This document shows positions 33,922 to 42,903 of a stretch of DNA of 64,000 nt, one piece after another; position 1 is the stretch's first letter, and every line of letters starts with the position of its first letter. The stretch is from Variovorax paradoxus. Lineage in GTDB: Bacteria > Pseudomonadota > Gammaproteobacteria > Burkholderiales > Burkholderiaceae_C. Made by a program: the position numbers and the translations under genes. The DNA lies in assembly GCF_030811855.1 (NCBI RefSeq), contig NZ_JAUSRN010000001.1:682001-746000 (forward strand), written 5' to 3'. The notes beneath the pieces are model-generated. The model was given only the letters and a program-made list of their open reading frames with translations. It ran no database searches and had not been told where the DNA came from.

Positions 33922-34538
33922 GCGCAGTTCCCGGCATCGCGCCACTGCGCGAGTTCGTCGGCGCATTCGGCCGCCTGCTCGATGGCGGCCCGGCCGAGCC
34001 GCGCATTCTTTCCGAAGGCGGCGCACTGCTTCGCACGCTGGTCGCGCAGGACGACTGGCTGCCCGACGCCTTTGCCCAACCCGACCCGGCGCGCTACCAG
34101 CAGTTCCTGCTGCACGCCGACAGCACCGAGCGTTTTTCGATCGTGAGCTTTGTCTGGGGACCGGGGCAAGCGACGCCGGTGCACGATCACACTGTGTGGG
34201 GGCTGATCGGCATGCTGCGTGGCGCCGAGTACAGCCAAGGCTACGCCCTTGATCTCGATGGCCGGGCGCGGCCGCAAGGTGCAGTGGTGCGGCTCGACGC
34301 CGGCGACGTGGAGGCTGTGTCGCCGACCCTGGGCGACCTGCACCGCGTGCACAACGCGCATGCCGACCGCGTGTCGATCAGCATCCACGTGTACGGTGCC
34401 AACATCGGCGCCGTGCGGCGGCATACTTACCCGGCCGAGGGCGGACGCAAGCCCTTTGTCTCGGGCTACTCCAACACGCTTCTTCCCAACCTGTGGGACC
34501 GCTCCGCCGAAGAACTCAGATCGACGACCTCCGCATGA
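33918..34538 (+). CDS. cysteine dioxygenase-type thiol dioxygenase
   Basis: A 206-residue cupin with the three-histidine iron site of thiol dioxygenases: His89 and His91 in TPVHDHTVWG and His142 in DLHRVHNAHAD. These enzymes oxidise cysteine or 3-mercaptopropionate to the sulfinic acid. HVYGANIGAVRRHTY near the C-terminus fits the family. The start is GTG in a GTGA overlap with receptor D, and the stop overlaps the rhodanese gene, so the three are translationally coupled. Thiol oxidation feeding sulfur release is the likely role; the exact thiol is unknown. Confidence 0.9.
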   Translation: MSAVPGIAPLREFVGAFGRLLDGGPAEPRILSEGGALLRTLVAQDDWLPDAFAQPDPARYQQFLLHADSTERFSIVSFVWGPGQATPVHDHTVWGLIGMLRGAEYSQGYALDLDGRARPQGAVVRLDAGDVEAVSPTLGDLHRVHNAHADRVSISIHVYGANIGAVRRHTYPAEGGRKPFVSGYSNTLLPNLWDRSAEELRSTTSA

Positions 34539-36172
34539 CGACCTCTGCCTCAGCCTCCGCCTTTCCCCTTGTGCCCTTTGCCGCAGTGCGCGCGCGCCTG
34601 TTGGCGCGCGAAGAAACCGCGCTGCTGGACGTGCGCGAGGAAGACCCCTTCGCGCAGGAGCATCCGCTCTGGGCCGCGAACCTGCCGCTCTCACGCATCG
34701 AAATCGAAGCCTGGCGGCGCATTCCGCGGCTGGACACCTTCATCGTGCTGTACGGCGCGCATGGCGGCACCGACCTGGCGTCACTGGCCGCGCGCACGCT
34801 GGCTTCGCTTGGCTACACGAACCTGCACCTGCTCGAAGGCGGCCTCGAAGGCTGGCGCGCGGCCGGCGGCGAGTTGTTCCGCGACGTGAACGTGCCGAGC
34901 AAGTCCTTCGGGGAACTGGTCGAGCACGAGCGCCACACGCCATCGCTCTCCGCATCCGAGGTGAAGGCGCTCGTCGATGGCAAGGCCAACGTGGTGGTGC
35001 TGGACGCACGGCGCTTCGACGAATACCGCACGATGAGCATTCCATCGGCCACCAGCGTACCCGGCGCGGAACTGGTGCTGCGTGTGCGAGAGCTGGCACC
35101 CGATCCCGCCACGCAGGTGATCGTCAATTGCGCAGGCCGCACGCGCAGCATCATCGGCACGCAATCGCTGGTGAATGCGGGCATTCCGAATCCCGTGGCG
35201 GCCCTGCGCAACGGCACCATCGGCTGGAAGCTCGCGGGGCAGGTGCTAGACCATGGCGCGGACCGCAAGGCACCGGCTGCCGTGTCCGATGCGCATCGCG
35301 CGCAGGCACAGGCCGATGCGCGGCCCGTGGCGGACAAGGCCGGCGTGCGCCGCATCGCGCTCGATGCGCTGCATACGCTGGAAGCGCCAGGGCGCACGTT
35401 GTACCGCTTCGATGTGCGAACGCCGGAGGAATACGACGCAGGCCACCTGCCCGGGTTCGCAAGCGCTCCGGGCGGGCAGCTGGTGCAGGAAACCGACCAT
35501 CAGGTGCCGGTGCGCGGCGCGCGCATCGTGCTGGCCGACGACGACGGCGTGCGGGCGTCGATGAGCGCATCGTGGCTCGCACAGATGGGGTGGGAAGTCT
35601 ATGTGCCGGACGCAGTGCCGACCGCTTCGGCCTTTACGGAAAAGGCGGCGCCGCCGCCTGCATATCCGCTGGCCGCGGTGGCCATTCGCGAGATCTCGCC
35701 CAATGACCTGGCGGCCTTGCTGAAACAGCCGGCAGCAACGGCCGTCATCGACGTGACCACCAGCGCCAATTATGTGAAGCGGCACATTCCCGGCGCCTGG
35801 TATGCCATTCGCGCGCAGTTGGCAGAGGCCATCGGCACGGCCATTCCGCCGGCTCGGCGCTATGTGCTGACCTGCGGCAGCAGCCTGCTCGCGCGCTACG
35901 CCGCGGCCGACCTGCGCCAACACCTCGACGCACAGGGCCAACGCGACGTGGAAGTGCTGGTGCTGGCGGGCGGCAACGCGGCCTGGTTCGCGGCGGGCTT
36001 CGAAGGCGAGTTCGGTGAGACGCGGCTCGCGACGCAGCGCACTGACCGCTATCGCCGGCCTTACGAAGGCACGGACGCATCGCCAGAGGCCATGCAAGCC
36101 TACCTCGACTGGGAGTACGGTCTCGTCGGGCAGCTGGGCCGCGACGGCACGCACCGTTTCACGGTGATCTGA
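34535..36172 (+). CDS. four-domain rhodanese-like sulfurtransferase
   Basis: A 545-residue protein of four tandem rhodanese domains, starting near residues 10, 140, 275 and 400. Active-site loops differ: domain 1 has LYGAHGG with no Cys, domain 2 has VNCAGRTRS with a catalytic Cys, domain 3 has LADDDG with no Cys, and domain 4 has LTCGSSLLAR with a Cys. It therefore has two potentially active and two inactive domains. Rhodaneses move sulfane sulfur to an acceptor. Placed after a thiol dioxygenase, it probably handles sulfite or persulfide products in the cytosol. It overlaps the upstream gene by 4 nt. Confidence 0.93.
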   Translation: MTTSASASAFPLVPFAAVRARLLAREETALLDVREEDPFAQEHPLWAANLPLSRIEIEAWRRIPRLDTFIVLYGAHGGTDLASLAARTLASLGYTNLHLLEGGLEGWRAAGGELFRDVNVPSKSFGELVEHERHTPSLSASEVKALVDGKANVVVLDARRFDEYRTMSIPSATSVPGAELVLRVRELAPDPATQVIVNCAGRTRSIIGTQSLVNAGIPNPVAALRNGTIGWKLAGQVLDHGADRKAPAAVSDAHRAQAQADARPVADKAGVRRIALDALHTLEAPGRTLYRFDVRTPEEYDAGHLPGFASAPGGQLVQETDHQVPVRGARIVLADDDGVRASMSASWLAQMGWEVYVPDAVPTASAFTEKAAPPPAYPLAAVAIREISPNDLAALLKQPAATAVIDVTTSANYVKRHIPGAWYAIRAQLAEAIGTAIPPARRYVLTCGSSLLARYAAADLRQHLDAQGQRDVEVLVLAGGNAAWFAAGFEGEFGETRLATQRTDRYRRPYEGTDASPEAMQAYLDWEYGLVGQLGRDGTHRFTVI

Positions 36173-36313
36173 GGACGGGTCATCGGGCTGCGCGGCCGTC
36201 GGATGCGGCCTGCAACGGCCAGTCACATTATTTCTCGCGGGTAAAGGAGGTCATCCGACGGTGCGGCAAGGCGTTTCTTGGGAATATCGATCAACTCGTC
36301 CCAGGAGCATCCC

Positions 36314-36538
36314 ATGAGACTGCCCATTCTCGCCCTCTCGGCCGCCTCGCTGGCCGCCGTCGTTCTCACCGGTTGCGTGGTCGCACCGGCGCAGCCGGTC
36401 TATGCCGCGCCTCCTGGCGTTACTTATGTGGCACCAACCTATGCAGCGCCAGGCGTGGGCTTCGTGTGGAACTACCACCCGCGCTACGGATATGGCTGGC
36501 ACCACCCGCGCTACGGATGGCACCGCGGGTGGCGATAG
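36314..36538 (+). CDS. small lipoprotein with His/Tyr/Gly-rich tail
   Basis: A 74-residue precursor with lipobox LTGC (Cys21). The mature peptide is Pro/Tyr rich (VYAAPPGVTYVAPTYAAPG) and ends in a short repeated HPRYG(W) pattern with several His and Arg. The family is unknown to me; similar small proteins are common in Burkholderiales. AGGAG eight bases before the ATG supports the start over an ORF extension. It converges with the helicase gene. Metal or polyanion binding by the tail is conceivable. Confidence 0.75.
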   Translation: MRLPILALSAASLAAVVLTGCVVAPAQPVYAAPPGVTYVAPTYAAPGVGFVWNYHPRYGYGWHHPRYGWHRGWR

Positions 36539-36547
36539 GGCCCGGCG

Positions 36548-38014
36548 TCAGTTGGTCTCGGCGCTCTTGAAGAGGGCCGCGACCTTGCGCTTGGTCTTGA
36601 TGTTGCTCGAGATGCCGCGCGCGGGCGCGGCCTTGGCGGCGGCTTCCCAGGCGGGGGTGGCGTCGGCCTGGCCCGCTTCGTAGGGCTTGTCGAAGAACGG
36701 ATCGCGCGGTGCTGAGGGCGCGCGGTGCGGGCGCCCGCCACCGCGACGCGCATCGGCGCCGATGCTGCTGCGTTCGCGCGGCTGGTCGAGCACGTCGCGT
36801 GCGTCGCCGGCCTCGCCTTCCTCGCGCCAATGGCGGCGGCCGTCGTTGATGCGGCCGCGCGGATTGTCTTCCTCGAACTCGACGGGTTCGAGCTCGATCT
36901 TCTTCTTGATCAGCTTCTCGATGTCGGCCACCAGGCGCGCATCGTTGCCCCCGCTGGCAAAGCTCACGGCCAGGCCCGACGCACCGGCACGGCCGGTGCG
37001 GCCGATGCGGTGCACGTAGTCTTCGGCGTTGAACGGAATGTCGAAGTTGAACACCGCCGGCACGTCCTTGATGTCGAGGCCGCGGGCCGCGACGTCGGTG
37101 CACACCAGAAGATCGACTTCGCCGGCCTTGAACGAGGCGAGCGCCTTCAGGCGTTCGTCCTGGCTCTTGTCGCCATGCAGCGCGGTGGTGCGCAGGCCAT
37201 CGCGCTCCAGCGAGCGTGCGAGGCGCGCGCAACCGAGCTTGCTGTTGACGAACACGAAGGCTTGCGTGATGCCGCGCTGCTTGACGATCTGCTTGAGCGC
37301 GCGGCGCTTGTCGTCGTCGCTGACGCTGTAGAAGTGCTGCTCGACGGTGGACGCCGTTTCGTTCGGCCGCGCCACTTCGATGGTGACCGGGTTCTGCAGG
37401 TAGCTGCCGGCCAGCCGCTTGATCTCGGGCGAGAAGGTGGCCGAGAACAACAGCGTGGTGCGCTGCTTGGGCAGGTAGCTCAGGATGCGCTGCAGATCGG
37501 GCAGAAAGCCGATGTCCAGCATGCGGTCGGCCTCGTCGAGCACCACGTACTCCACCTGGTTGAGCACGGCGTTCTTGGCTTCGATGTGGTCGAGCAGCCG
37601 GCCCGGCGTGGCCACCAGCACTTCGACGCCCTTCTTGAGTTCGAGGGTCTGCGGCTTCATGTCGATGCCGCCGAACACCACGGTGCTGCGCAGGTTGGTG
37701 TACTTGGCGTACAGCTTGACCTGCTGGGCCACCTGGTCGGCCAGTTCGCGCGTGGGCAGCAGCACCAGTGCACGCACCGGGTGCCGCGCGGGCGACGTGG
37801 ACGAGTTCTCGTGCTTGAGCATGCGCTGTAGCAAGGGCAGCGAAAAAGCCGCGGTCTTGCCGGTGCCGGTCTGCGCTGCGCCCATCACGTCCTGGCCCGA
37901 AAGCACGACCGGAATGGCCTGCTCCTGGATGGGAGTCATGGTCTCGTAGCCCATTTCGGCTACGGCGCGCGCCAGCGGTGCCGCCAGCGATAGATTGGAG
38001 AAGGAGCTTGTCAT
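36548..38014 (-). CDS. rhlE: DEAD-box RNA helicase, RhlE-type
   Basis: A 488-residue helicase. Q motif (PIQEQAIPVVLSG), motif I AQTGTGKTAAF, DEAD box VLDEADRMLDIG, SATF, and the RGLDIKDVPAVFNFDIP and HRIGRTGRAG blocks of the second RecA domain are all present. The C-terminal 100 residues are basic and disordered (RERSSIGADARRGGGRPHRAP in part), typical of RhlE. AGAAGG lies 4 nt before the ATG. It acts on structured RNA, ribosome assembly or decay. The symbol is by family resemblance. Confidence 0.94.
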   Translation of the reverse strand: MTSSFSNLSLAAPLARAVAEMGYETMTPIQEQAIPVVLSGQDVMGAAQTGTGKTAAFSLPLLQRMLKHENSSTSPARHPVRALVLLPTRELADQVAQQVKLYAKYTNLRSTVVFGGIDMKPQTLELKKGVEVLVATPGRLLDHIEAKNAVLNQVEYVVLDEADRMLDIGFLPDLQRILSYLPKQRTTLLFSATFSPEIKRLAGSYLQNPVTIEVARPNETASTVEQHFYSVSDDDKRRALKQIVKQRGITQAFVFVNSKLGCARLARSLERDGLRTTALHGDKSQDERLKALASFKAGEVDLLVCTDVAARGLDIKDVPAVFNFDIPFNAEDYVHRIGRTGRAGASGLAVSFASGGNDARLVADIEKLIKKKIELEPVEFEEDNPRGRINDGRRHWREEGEAGDARDVLDQPRERSSIGADARRGGGRPHRAPSAPRDPFFDKPYEAGQADATPAWEAAAKAAPARGISSNIKTKRKVAALFKSAETN

Positions 38015-38031
38015 TAAGCCTTCTATTGTCG

Positions 38032-38075
38032 CACTGCCGCAAAAAATGGCAGTGACGGGCGCGTGACAACGCCCG
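38032..38075 (-). promoter_or_regulatory. hairpins in the helicase leader
   Basis: Two inverted repeats lie upstream of the helicase start: CACTGCC/GGCAGTG (38032-38054, A/T loop) and CGGGCG/CGCCCG (38056-38075). They could be RNA structures in the leader or operator sites; the sequence does not decide. Confidence 0.3.
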
Positions 38076-38144
38076 CGATAGCGGCATTGCTACTTATTTC
38101 ATAGCGCCGATACAAGCAGCCACGGGCGCTTCACGACCCGGGCC

Positions 38145-39026
38145 TCAAAGATTGCGTGTGTTGAAGGTGTCGCAGGACTTGACGTCGCCGCTCTGATAGC
38201 CGGCGCCGAACCACCGTTGGCGCTGCGCGCTGGACCCGTGGGTGAAGCTGTCCGGCACCACGGCGCGGCCCGCGGAACGCTGCAATGCGTCGTCGCCGAT
38301 CTTCTGCGCGGCGTTCATCGCGGCCTCGATGTCGCCCGGGTCCAGCCACTTCTTCGACTCTTGCGAATGGTGCGCCCAGATGCCGGCAAAACAGTCGGCC
38401 TGCAGCTCGACGCGAACGCTCAGTGCGTTGTTCTGCGCCTGGCTCAGGCGGCCGCGCATGCCGTCCACCTTGGCGGTCACGCCGAGCTCGTCCTGCACGT
38501 GGTGGCCGACCTCGTGCGCAATGACATACGCCTGCGCAAATTCGCCGGGCGCGCCGAGCTGGTTCTTGAGCGTGTCGTAGAAGCCGAGATCGATGTAGAC
38601 CTTCTTGTCGCCGGGGCAGTAGAACGGCCCCATGGCGGCCTGGCCAGTACCGCACGCCGTGGGCGTGGCACCTCGGAACAGCACCAGCCGGGGCGCCTGG
38701 TAGGCGCCGCCGTTCTGCCGGAAGATATTCGTCCAGACCACTTCGGTGTTCTTGAGCACGGTCGAGACGAAGGCCGCTTCGCGGTCGCCCGAAGGCGGCT
38801 TGGGTGCGGGGCCTTGCTGCTGCTGCACCTGGACCTGCTCGCCACCGCCGCCGCTCAGCATGCTGAGCACGGTCAGCGGATTGATGCCGAAGATCCAGCC
38901 CGCGACCAGCGCGACCGCGATGGTGCCGATGCCGATGCTGCGTCCGCCGATGAAACTGCCGCCACCGCCACCCTCACTGCGGCGGTCCTCGACATTGTCG
39001 GATTGTTCGTTGCCTTCCCATCTCAT
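38145..39026 (-). CDS. ypfJ: neutral zinc metallopeptidase, YpfJ family
   Basis: A 293-residue protein with one N-terminal membrane anchor (about residues 32-48) after a Gly-rich cytosolic tail, so the rest is periplasmic. The zinc site is HEVGHH in YVIAHEVGHHVQDELG, and the third ligand is probably the Glu in VELQADCFAG. The region ending AGYQSGDVKSCDTFN is family-typical. A strong AAGGAGA precedes the start. Its substrate is unknown. Confidence 0.92.
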   Translation of the reverse strand: MRWEGNEQSDNVEDRRSEGGGGGSFIGGRSIGIGTIAVALVAGWIFGINPLTVLSMLSGGGGEQVQVQQQQGPAPKPPSGDREAAFVSTVLKNTEVVWTNIFRQNGGAYQAPRLVLFRGATPTACGTGQAAMGPFYCPGDKKVYIDLGFYDTLKNQLGAPGEFAQAYVIAHEVGHHVQDELGVTAKVDGMRGRLSQAQNNALSVRVELQADCFAGIWAHHSQESKKWLDPGDIEAAMNAAQKIGDDALQRSAGRAVVPDSFTHGSSAQRQRWFGAGYQSGDVKSCDTFNTRNL

Positions 39027-39176
39027 CGCGGTCTCCTTGCCGGCCTTGCAGAAGTGTGCCGGAGCGTCGCTGGATGGTACTTTGTCCGTGCCGGTGCCTT
39101 GTAAGCAAAACAGGCATTTGCATGCCTGCGGGGACGCCGTCGGAAATGAGGTACGCGAAGGGTACCCCGAGGCCTA

Positions 39177-39743
39177 TCAAGCCTTGGGAAGCGTCACGCC
39201 GCGCTGACCCTGGTACTTGCCGCCGCGGTCCTTGTAGCTGGTTTCGCAGACCTCGTCGCTCTCGAAGAACAGCACCTGCGCGCAACCCTCGCCCGCGTAG
39301 ATCTTGGCGGGCAGCGGCGTGGTGTTGCTGAATTCGAGCGTCACGTAGCCTTCCCATTCGGGCTCGAACGGGGTCACGTTGACGATGATGCCGCAGCGCG
39401 CATAGGTGCTCTTGCCAAGGCAGATGGTGAGCACGTTGCGCGGGATGCGGAAGTACTCGACCGTGCGGGCCAGCGCAAAGCTGTTGGGCGGAATGATGCA
39501 GTAGTCGCCGTGCATGTCGACGAAGCTCTTCTCGTCGAAGTTCTTCGGATCGACCACGGTGCTGTGAATGTTGGTGAAGACCTTGAATTCAGGCGCGCAA
39601 CGGATGTCGTAGCCGTAGCTCGAGGTGCCGTAGCTGATGATCTTGTGGCCGGCGGCCTCGCGCACCTGGCCGGGCTCGAAGGGCTCGATCATGCCGTTCT
39701 TCTCGGCCATGCGCCGGATCCATTTGTCGCTCTTGATGCTCAT
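39177..39743 (-). CDS. dcd: dCTP deaminase
   Basis: A 188-residue homotrimeric enzyme converting dCTP to dUTP, feeding dTMP synthesis. Recognisable motifs are [13 protein letters not shown] at the start, the SSYGYDIR substrate loop, [18 protein letters not shown] with the catalytic Glu region, and [15 protein letters not shown]. Length and order match Dcd. It lies downstream of ypfJ and upstream, on the same strand, of guanine deaminase's stop, with a 99-bp gap; no functional link is evident. Confidence 0.96.
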   Translation of the reverse strand: MSIKSDKWIRRMAEKNGMIEPFEPGQVREAAGHKIISYGTSSYGYDIRCAPEFKVFTNIHSTVVDPKNFDEKSFVDMHGDYCIIPPNSFALARTVEYFRIPRNVLTICLGKSTYARCGIIVNVTPFEPEWEGYVTLEFSNTTPLPAKIYAGEGCAQVLFFESDEVCETSYKDRGGKYQGQRGVTLPKA

Positions 39744-39842
39744 ATGCGGTCGCTGATTGCTGCTGCGGGGGGAATGGCGCGAATTGTGGCATGCGCCATG
39801 GCCCAGCCCCTGCCTTGGCGTCCTCGCAAGCTTCCGGGGCTG

Positions 39843-41129
39843 CTACCCCGCCTGCGAAATCACCGTGCGTTCGACCAGCCGGTCGTCGCCCAGCACGATC
39901 ATCGAGAAGAGCAGTTCCTCGAGGTTGTTTGCCAGTGCGGTCTTGCGCCCCAGCAGAGGCGTGGCCGCCGGATTGAGCACCAGAAAGTCGGCCTCGCAGC
40001 CGGGCTGCAGATTGCCGATGACGCCATCGAGCCCCAGCGCGCGCGCCGCGCCGCCGGTGTGGCGCCACCACAGCTGCGAAGGGGCGATGCTCAGGCCGGT
40101 CTTGGTTTGCCCCTCTCGGCCCACGTAGTAGGCCGCCATCATCGTGTGGAAGGGGCTGAAGCTGGTGCCGCCGCCCACGTCGCTGGCCAGGCCGTAGAGG
40201 TAGCCGACGCGGTCGGCCGCGTCGAAGTCGAAGAAGCCGCTGCCCAGGAACAGGTTGCTGGTCGGGCTCACGGCAGCGGCCGTCTTCGTGTCGCGCAACA
40301 ACGCACGGTCGGTGTCGTCCAGGTAGATGCAATGCGCATAGACGGCGCGTTCGCGCATGAGGCCGAAGCCGGCATACACGTCGAGATAAGAACGCGCCTG
40401 CGGATAGAGCTCGCGCACCCACGCCACCTCGTCGCGGTTCTCGGCCACGTGCGACTGGATCCACGTGTCGGCATATTTCGCGGCCAGCTCCCCCGCGCCG
40501 CGCATCTGGGCATCGGTGCTCGCGGGCGCGAAGCGCGGCGTGATGGCGTAGCCCAGGCGATCGACGTTGTGCCACTTGCGGATCAGCGACTCGGAGTCGA
40601 TGAGGCTCTGCTCGGTCTGGTCGCGCACGCCATCGGGCGAATGCCGGTCCTGCAGCACCTTGCCGCTGATCATGCGCAGGCCGCGGCGCTGCGCGCCTTC
40701 GAAAAAGGCATCGACCGACGCGACGTGCGACGTCGCGAAGGTGAGCGAAGTGGTCACGCCGTTGCGCAGCAGCTCATCAAAGAACACGTCGGCCACTTCG
40801 TTCGAATGCGCAGCGTCGGCAAATTTTGCTTCCGCGGGAAAGGTGTAGTTCTCGAGCCAGGGCAGGAGCCCGGGCGACGGCGCGCCGATGATGTCGGTCT
40901 GCGGAAAGTGGATGTGCATGTCCACGAAGCCCGGCGCGAGGATGCGCCCCGGCAGATGCGTCACTGCGGCATCGGGATGGCGCGGCGACACGGCAGCATG
41001 GCTGCCGGCATCGAGCACGCGCTGGCGGCCAGCGATGTCGGGTCCGACGACCAGCAGGCCGTCTTCATCGAAAACCGGCAGGCCGGCGTCGTCGAATCGC
41101 AGGAGGGAGGCGCGGTAGGCTTTTTTCAT
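39843..41129 (-). CDS. guaD: guanine deaminase
   Basis: A 428-residue zinc amidohydrolase converting guanine to xanthine. The HxH is in PGFVDMHIHFPQTD, followed by the GuaD-specific GAPSPGLLPWLENYTFPAE (cut). Further metal and substrate residues occur in QSHVAENRDEV, VYAHCIYLDDTD and AAAVSPTSNLFLGSG. The start is MKKAYRAS rather than an earlier ATG whose extension crosses the intergenic region. Its product feeds the xanthine dehydrogenase encoded near 60 kb, supporting a regional purine-use theme. Confidence 0.95.
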   Translation of the reverse strand: MKKAYRASLLRFDDAGLPVFDEDGLLVVGPDIAGRQRVLDAGSHAAVSPRHPDAAVTHLPGRILAPGFVDMHIHFPQTDIIGAPSPGLLPWLENYTFPAEAKFADAAHSNEVADVFFDELLRNGVTTSLTFATSHVASVDAFFEGAQRRGLRMISGKVLQDRHSPDGVRDQTEQSLIDSESLIRKWHNVDRLGYAITPRFAPASTDAQMRGAGELAAKYADTWIQSHVAENRDEVAWVRELYPQARSYLDVYAGFGLMRERAVYAHCIYLDDTDRALLRDTKTAAAVSPTSNLFLGSGFFDFDAADRVGYLYGLASDVGGGTSFSPFHTMMAAYYVGREGQTKTGLSIAPSQLWWRHTGGAARALGLDGVIGNLQPGCEADFLVLNPAATPLLGRKTALANNLEELLFSMIVLGDDRLVERTVISQAG

Positions 41130-41213
41130 CGTTGCTGCGGAGGGTAAACCAGCCCCGCAGCGCCGCAATTTCCATGCGCATATGAGTGCTATATACCGTC
41201 CCCACTTCAATCC

Positions 41214-42197
41214 TCAATCCGACGGTAAGGCACGCGACTGGATGTCGAAGGGCACGCCGAGCGGAACCGCCGCATCGCCGTCCTTGCGCTGGGTCAGCAG
41301 CGGGTACTTCGATTCGATGAAGTAGACCCGGTCGCCCAGCACCGCGCCCGACGACGGGTCGTTGAGCCCCGCCACCACCGTCTGCAGCGCCAGCTTCGCG
41401 CCGTCGGCGCGCGCCACGGTGACCTGTCCACCGTAGGGGCCGTCGCCGAAGGCATTGCTCTCGAACAGCACCAGCCGCCCGGGCTTCCAGGCTCGGATCG
41501 CGTCGACGTTCTTCATCACTCGCGGGGCCTCGATGCGGCTGACACCGCCGGCGCGGCCGTCGGTGCCGAGGTCGATGCGCAGCAGGTAGGAGGCGGCCGC
41601 CACGAGGCTCACGTACACGTTTCGCCCGCTGTCGATCGCAATGCCGTTCAGGCCCTTGTAGGGGCCGGGGCCGGCCAGCGCCGGATCTTCCTTCCAGACC
41701 GTGAGCGCGGCAGCGCCCGGCGTGAACCGCAGCACGCGCGGGTGCAAGGAGTCGGTCACGTAGATGTTGCCGCGCGCGTCCTGCGCAAGGTCGTTGCAGT
41801 AGCCCGCATCGGGCATGGCATAGCTCGCGCGCGGCGCGCCCGTGGCCAGGTCGTAGCGCTTGAGTGCGCTCGGCGTCTGCAGCACCGTGGTGAAGCCAAT
41901 GTTGCCCGAGCAAACCCAGAGGGCCTGATGCCTGGCATCCACCAGCACGCCCTGCCCGTTCGCCAATCCATTGGCGCCGGGCTTCACGAGCACCTCGGCC
42001 TTCGGCGCGAGACCCGGCTTCAATCTGGCCACCGCGCCTTGGCGCCAGCTGCCGACGTAGAACGAACCATCCGGCCCGATGGCGACGCTTTCCGGATACC
42101 AGTCCTCGGGCAGCGCCTGTACGGCGGGAGGTGCGGCGCTTGCCGCCATCGCGGCGAGCGCGAGCAGCGCGCCCGCCAGTCGCGTGCGCCTGCTCAT
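41214..42197 (-). CDS. secreted SMP-30/NHL-like beta-propeller protein
   Basis: A 327-residue exported protein with a signal peptide (TRLAGALLALAAMAASAAP). The mature part is a beta-propeller: blades repeat around ESVAIGPDGSFYVGSW, NDLAQDARGNIYVTDS and NGIAIDSGRNVYVSL. Acidic metal sites of gluconolactonases are possible but not certain. The start is the ATG overlapping the SDR stop (ATGA); a GTG two codons earlier is the alternative. It is translationally coupled to the SDR gene, hinting at a shared lactone or alcohol pathway. Confidence 0.85.
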   Translation of the reverse strand: MSRRTRLAGALLALAAMAASAAPPAVQALPEDWYPESVAIGPDGSFYVGSWRQGAVARLKPGLAPKAEVLVKPGANGLANGQGVLVDARHQALWVCSGNIGFTTVLQTPSALKRYDLATGAPRASYAMPDAGYCNDLAQDARGNIYVTDSLHPRVLRFTPGAAALTVWKEDPALAGPGPYKGLNGIAIDSGRNVYVSLVAAASYLLRIDLGTDGRAGGVSRIEAPRVMKNVDAIRAWKPGRLVLFESNAFGDGPYGGQVTVARADGAKLALQTVVAGLNDPSSGAVLGDRVYFIESKYPLLTQRKDGDAAVPLGVPFDIQSRALPSD

Positions 42198-42799
42198 TGC
42201 CACACGCGAAACACGCGCCCCGTCAATGGGCCTTCGACGCTGCGCACATAGGCCAGCGCCACGCGCGCGGCCGGTACGGTTTCGACGCCCGGAAAGAGCG
42301 CGCCATACGCGGCCGACGATTCGGTCAGCAGCGTCGGACTCACCGCATTGATGCGCAGGCCGCGCGCCAGTTCGATGGCTGCGCCTTTCACGAAACCCTC
42401 GACCGCCGCATTCACGGCAGCCGCGTTGGCTCCCCCGCGAACCGGATCGTCTGCCGCTACGCCCGTGGTCAGCGTGATCGAGCCGCCATCTGCCAGAAGG
42501 TGCTGGCCCAGCAGTGCGAGGCGCACCTGGCCGAGCAGCTTGTCCTGCAGGCCAATGTTGAAATCGGCCGGCCTCATTTCGGCGAGCGGTCCGAAAAACA
42601 GGCCCCCGGCCGCCGACACGATCGCATCGACTCGCCCTACCGCCGCGTACAGCGCCTCGACGCTCGCATCGCTCGTGATGTCGACCTGCCGATCGCCACG
42701 CGTGCGGCCCGCGCGCACCACCTCATGCCCGCGCTCGGCCAGCGCCTGCGCCACCGCGCTGCCCACGGCGCCGGTCGCGCCCACAACAAGAACCTTCAT
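42194..42799 (-). CDS. short-chain dehydrogenase/reductase, atypical
   Basis: A 201-residue SDR with a normal cofactor motif GATGAVGSAVA and the NAG-like AAGGLFFG. The catalytic Tyr-x-x-x-Lys is missing: the expected place reads ANAAAVNAAVEGFVKG. This resembles the short SDR group that lacks the canonical tetrad, so activity is uncertain. It lies behind the LysR regulator's divergent promoter and leads a two-gene unit with the beta-propeller gene. Confidence 0.9.
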   Translation of the reverse strand: MKVLVVGATGAVGSAVAQALAERGHEVVRAGRTRGDRQVDITSDASVEALYAAVGRVDAIVSAAGGLFFGPLAEMRPADFNIGLQDKLLGQVRLALLGQHLLADGGSITLTTGVAADDPVRGGANAAAVNAAVEGFVKGAAIELARGLRINAVSPTLLTESSAAYGALFPGVETVPAARVALAYVRSVEGPLTGRVFRVWQ

Positions 42800-42849
42800 G
42801 CAAACCTCGCTAAAAAATGAATCGTGAAGGCTCATTGTTTTGCGAATTG

Positions 42850-42892
42850 ATAGTTTGATAAATTGCCATCCGGTTCGGCAATTCGAAACTAT
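42850..42892. promoter_or_regulatory. candidate LysR operator, SDR-LysR spacer
   Basis: ATAGTTT...AATTGCC (42850-42867) is mirrored by GGCAATT...AAACTAT (42877-42892), with a two-base size difference between arms. The region is strongly AT-rich for this genome and lies between the divergent starts. Confidence 0.5.
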
Positions 42893-42903
42893 GGGTTCTC
42901 AAT

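Noticed and set aside
36191-36222. Hairpin after the rhodanese gene as a terminator
   Set aside because: GGCCGT/ACGGCC has a long loop and no T-run.
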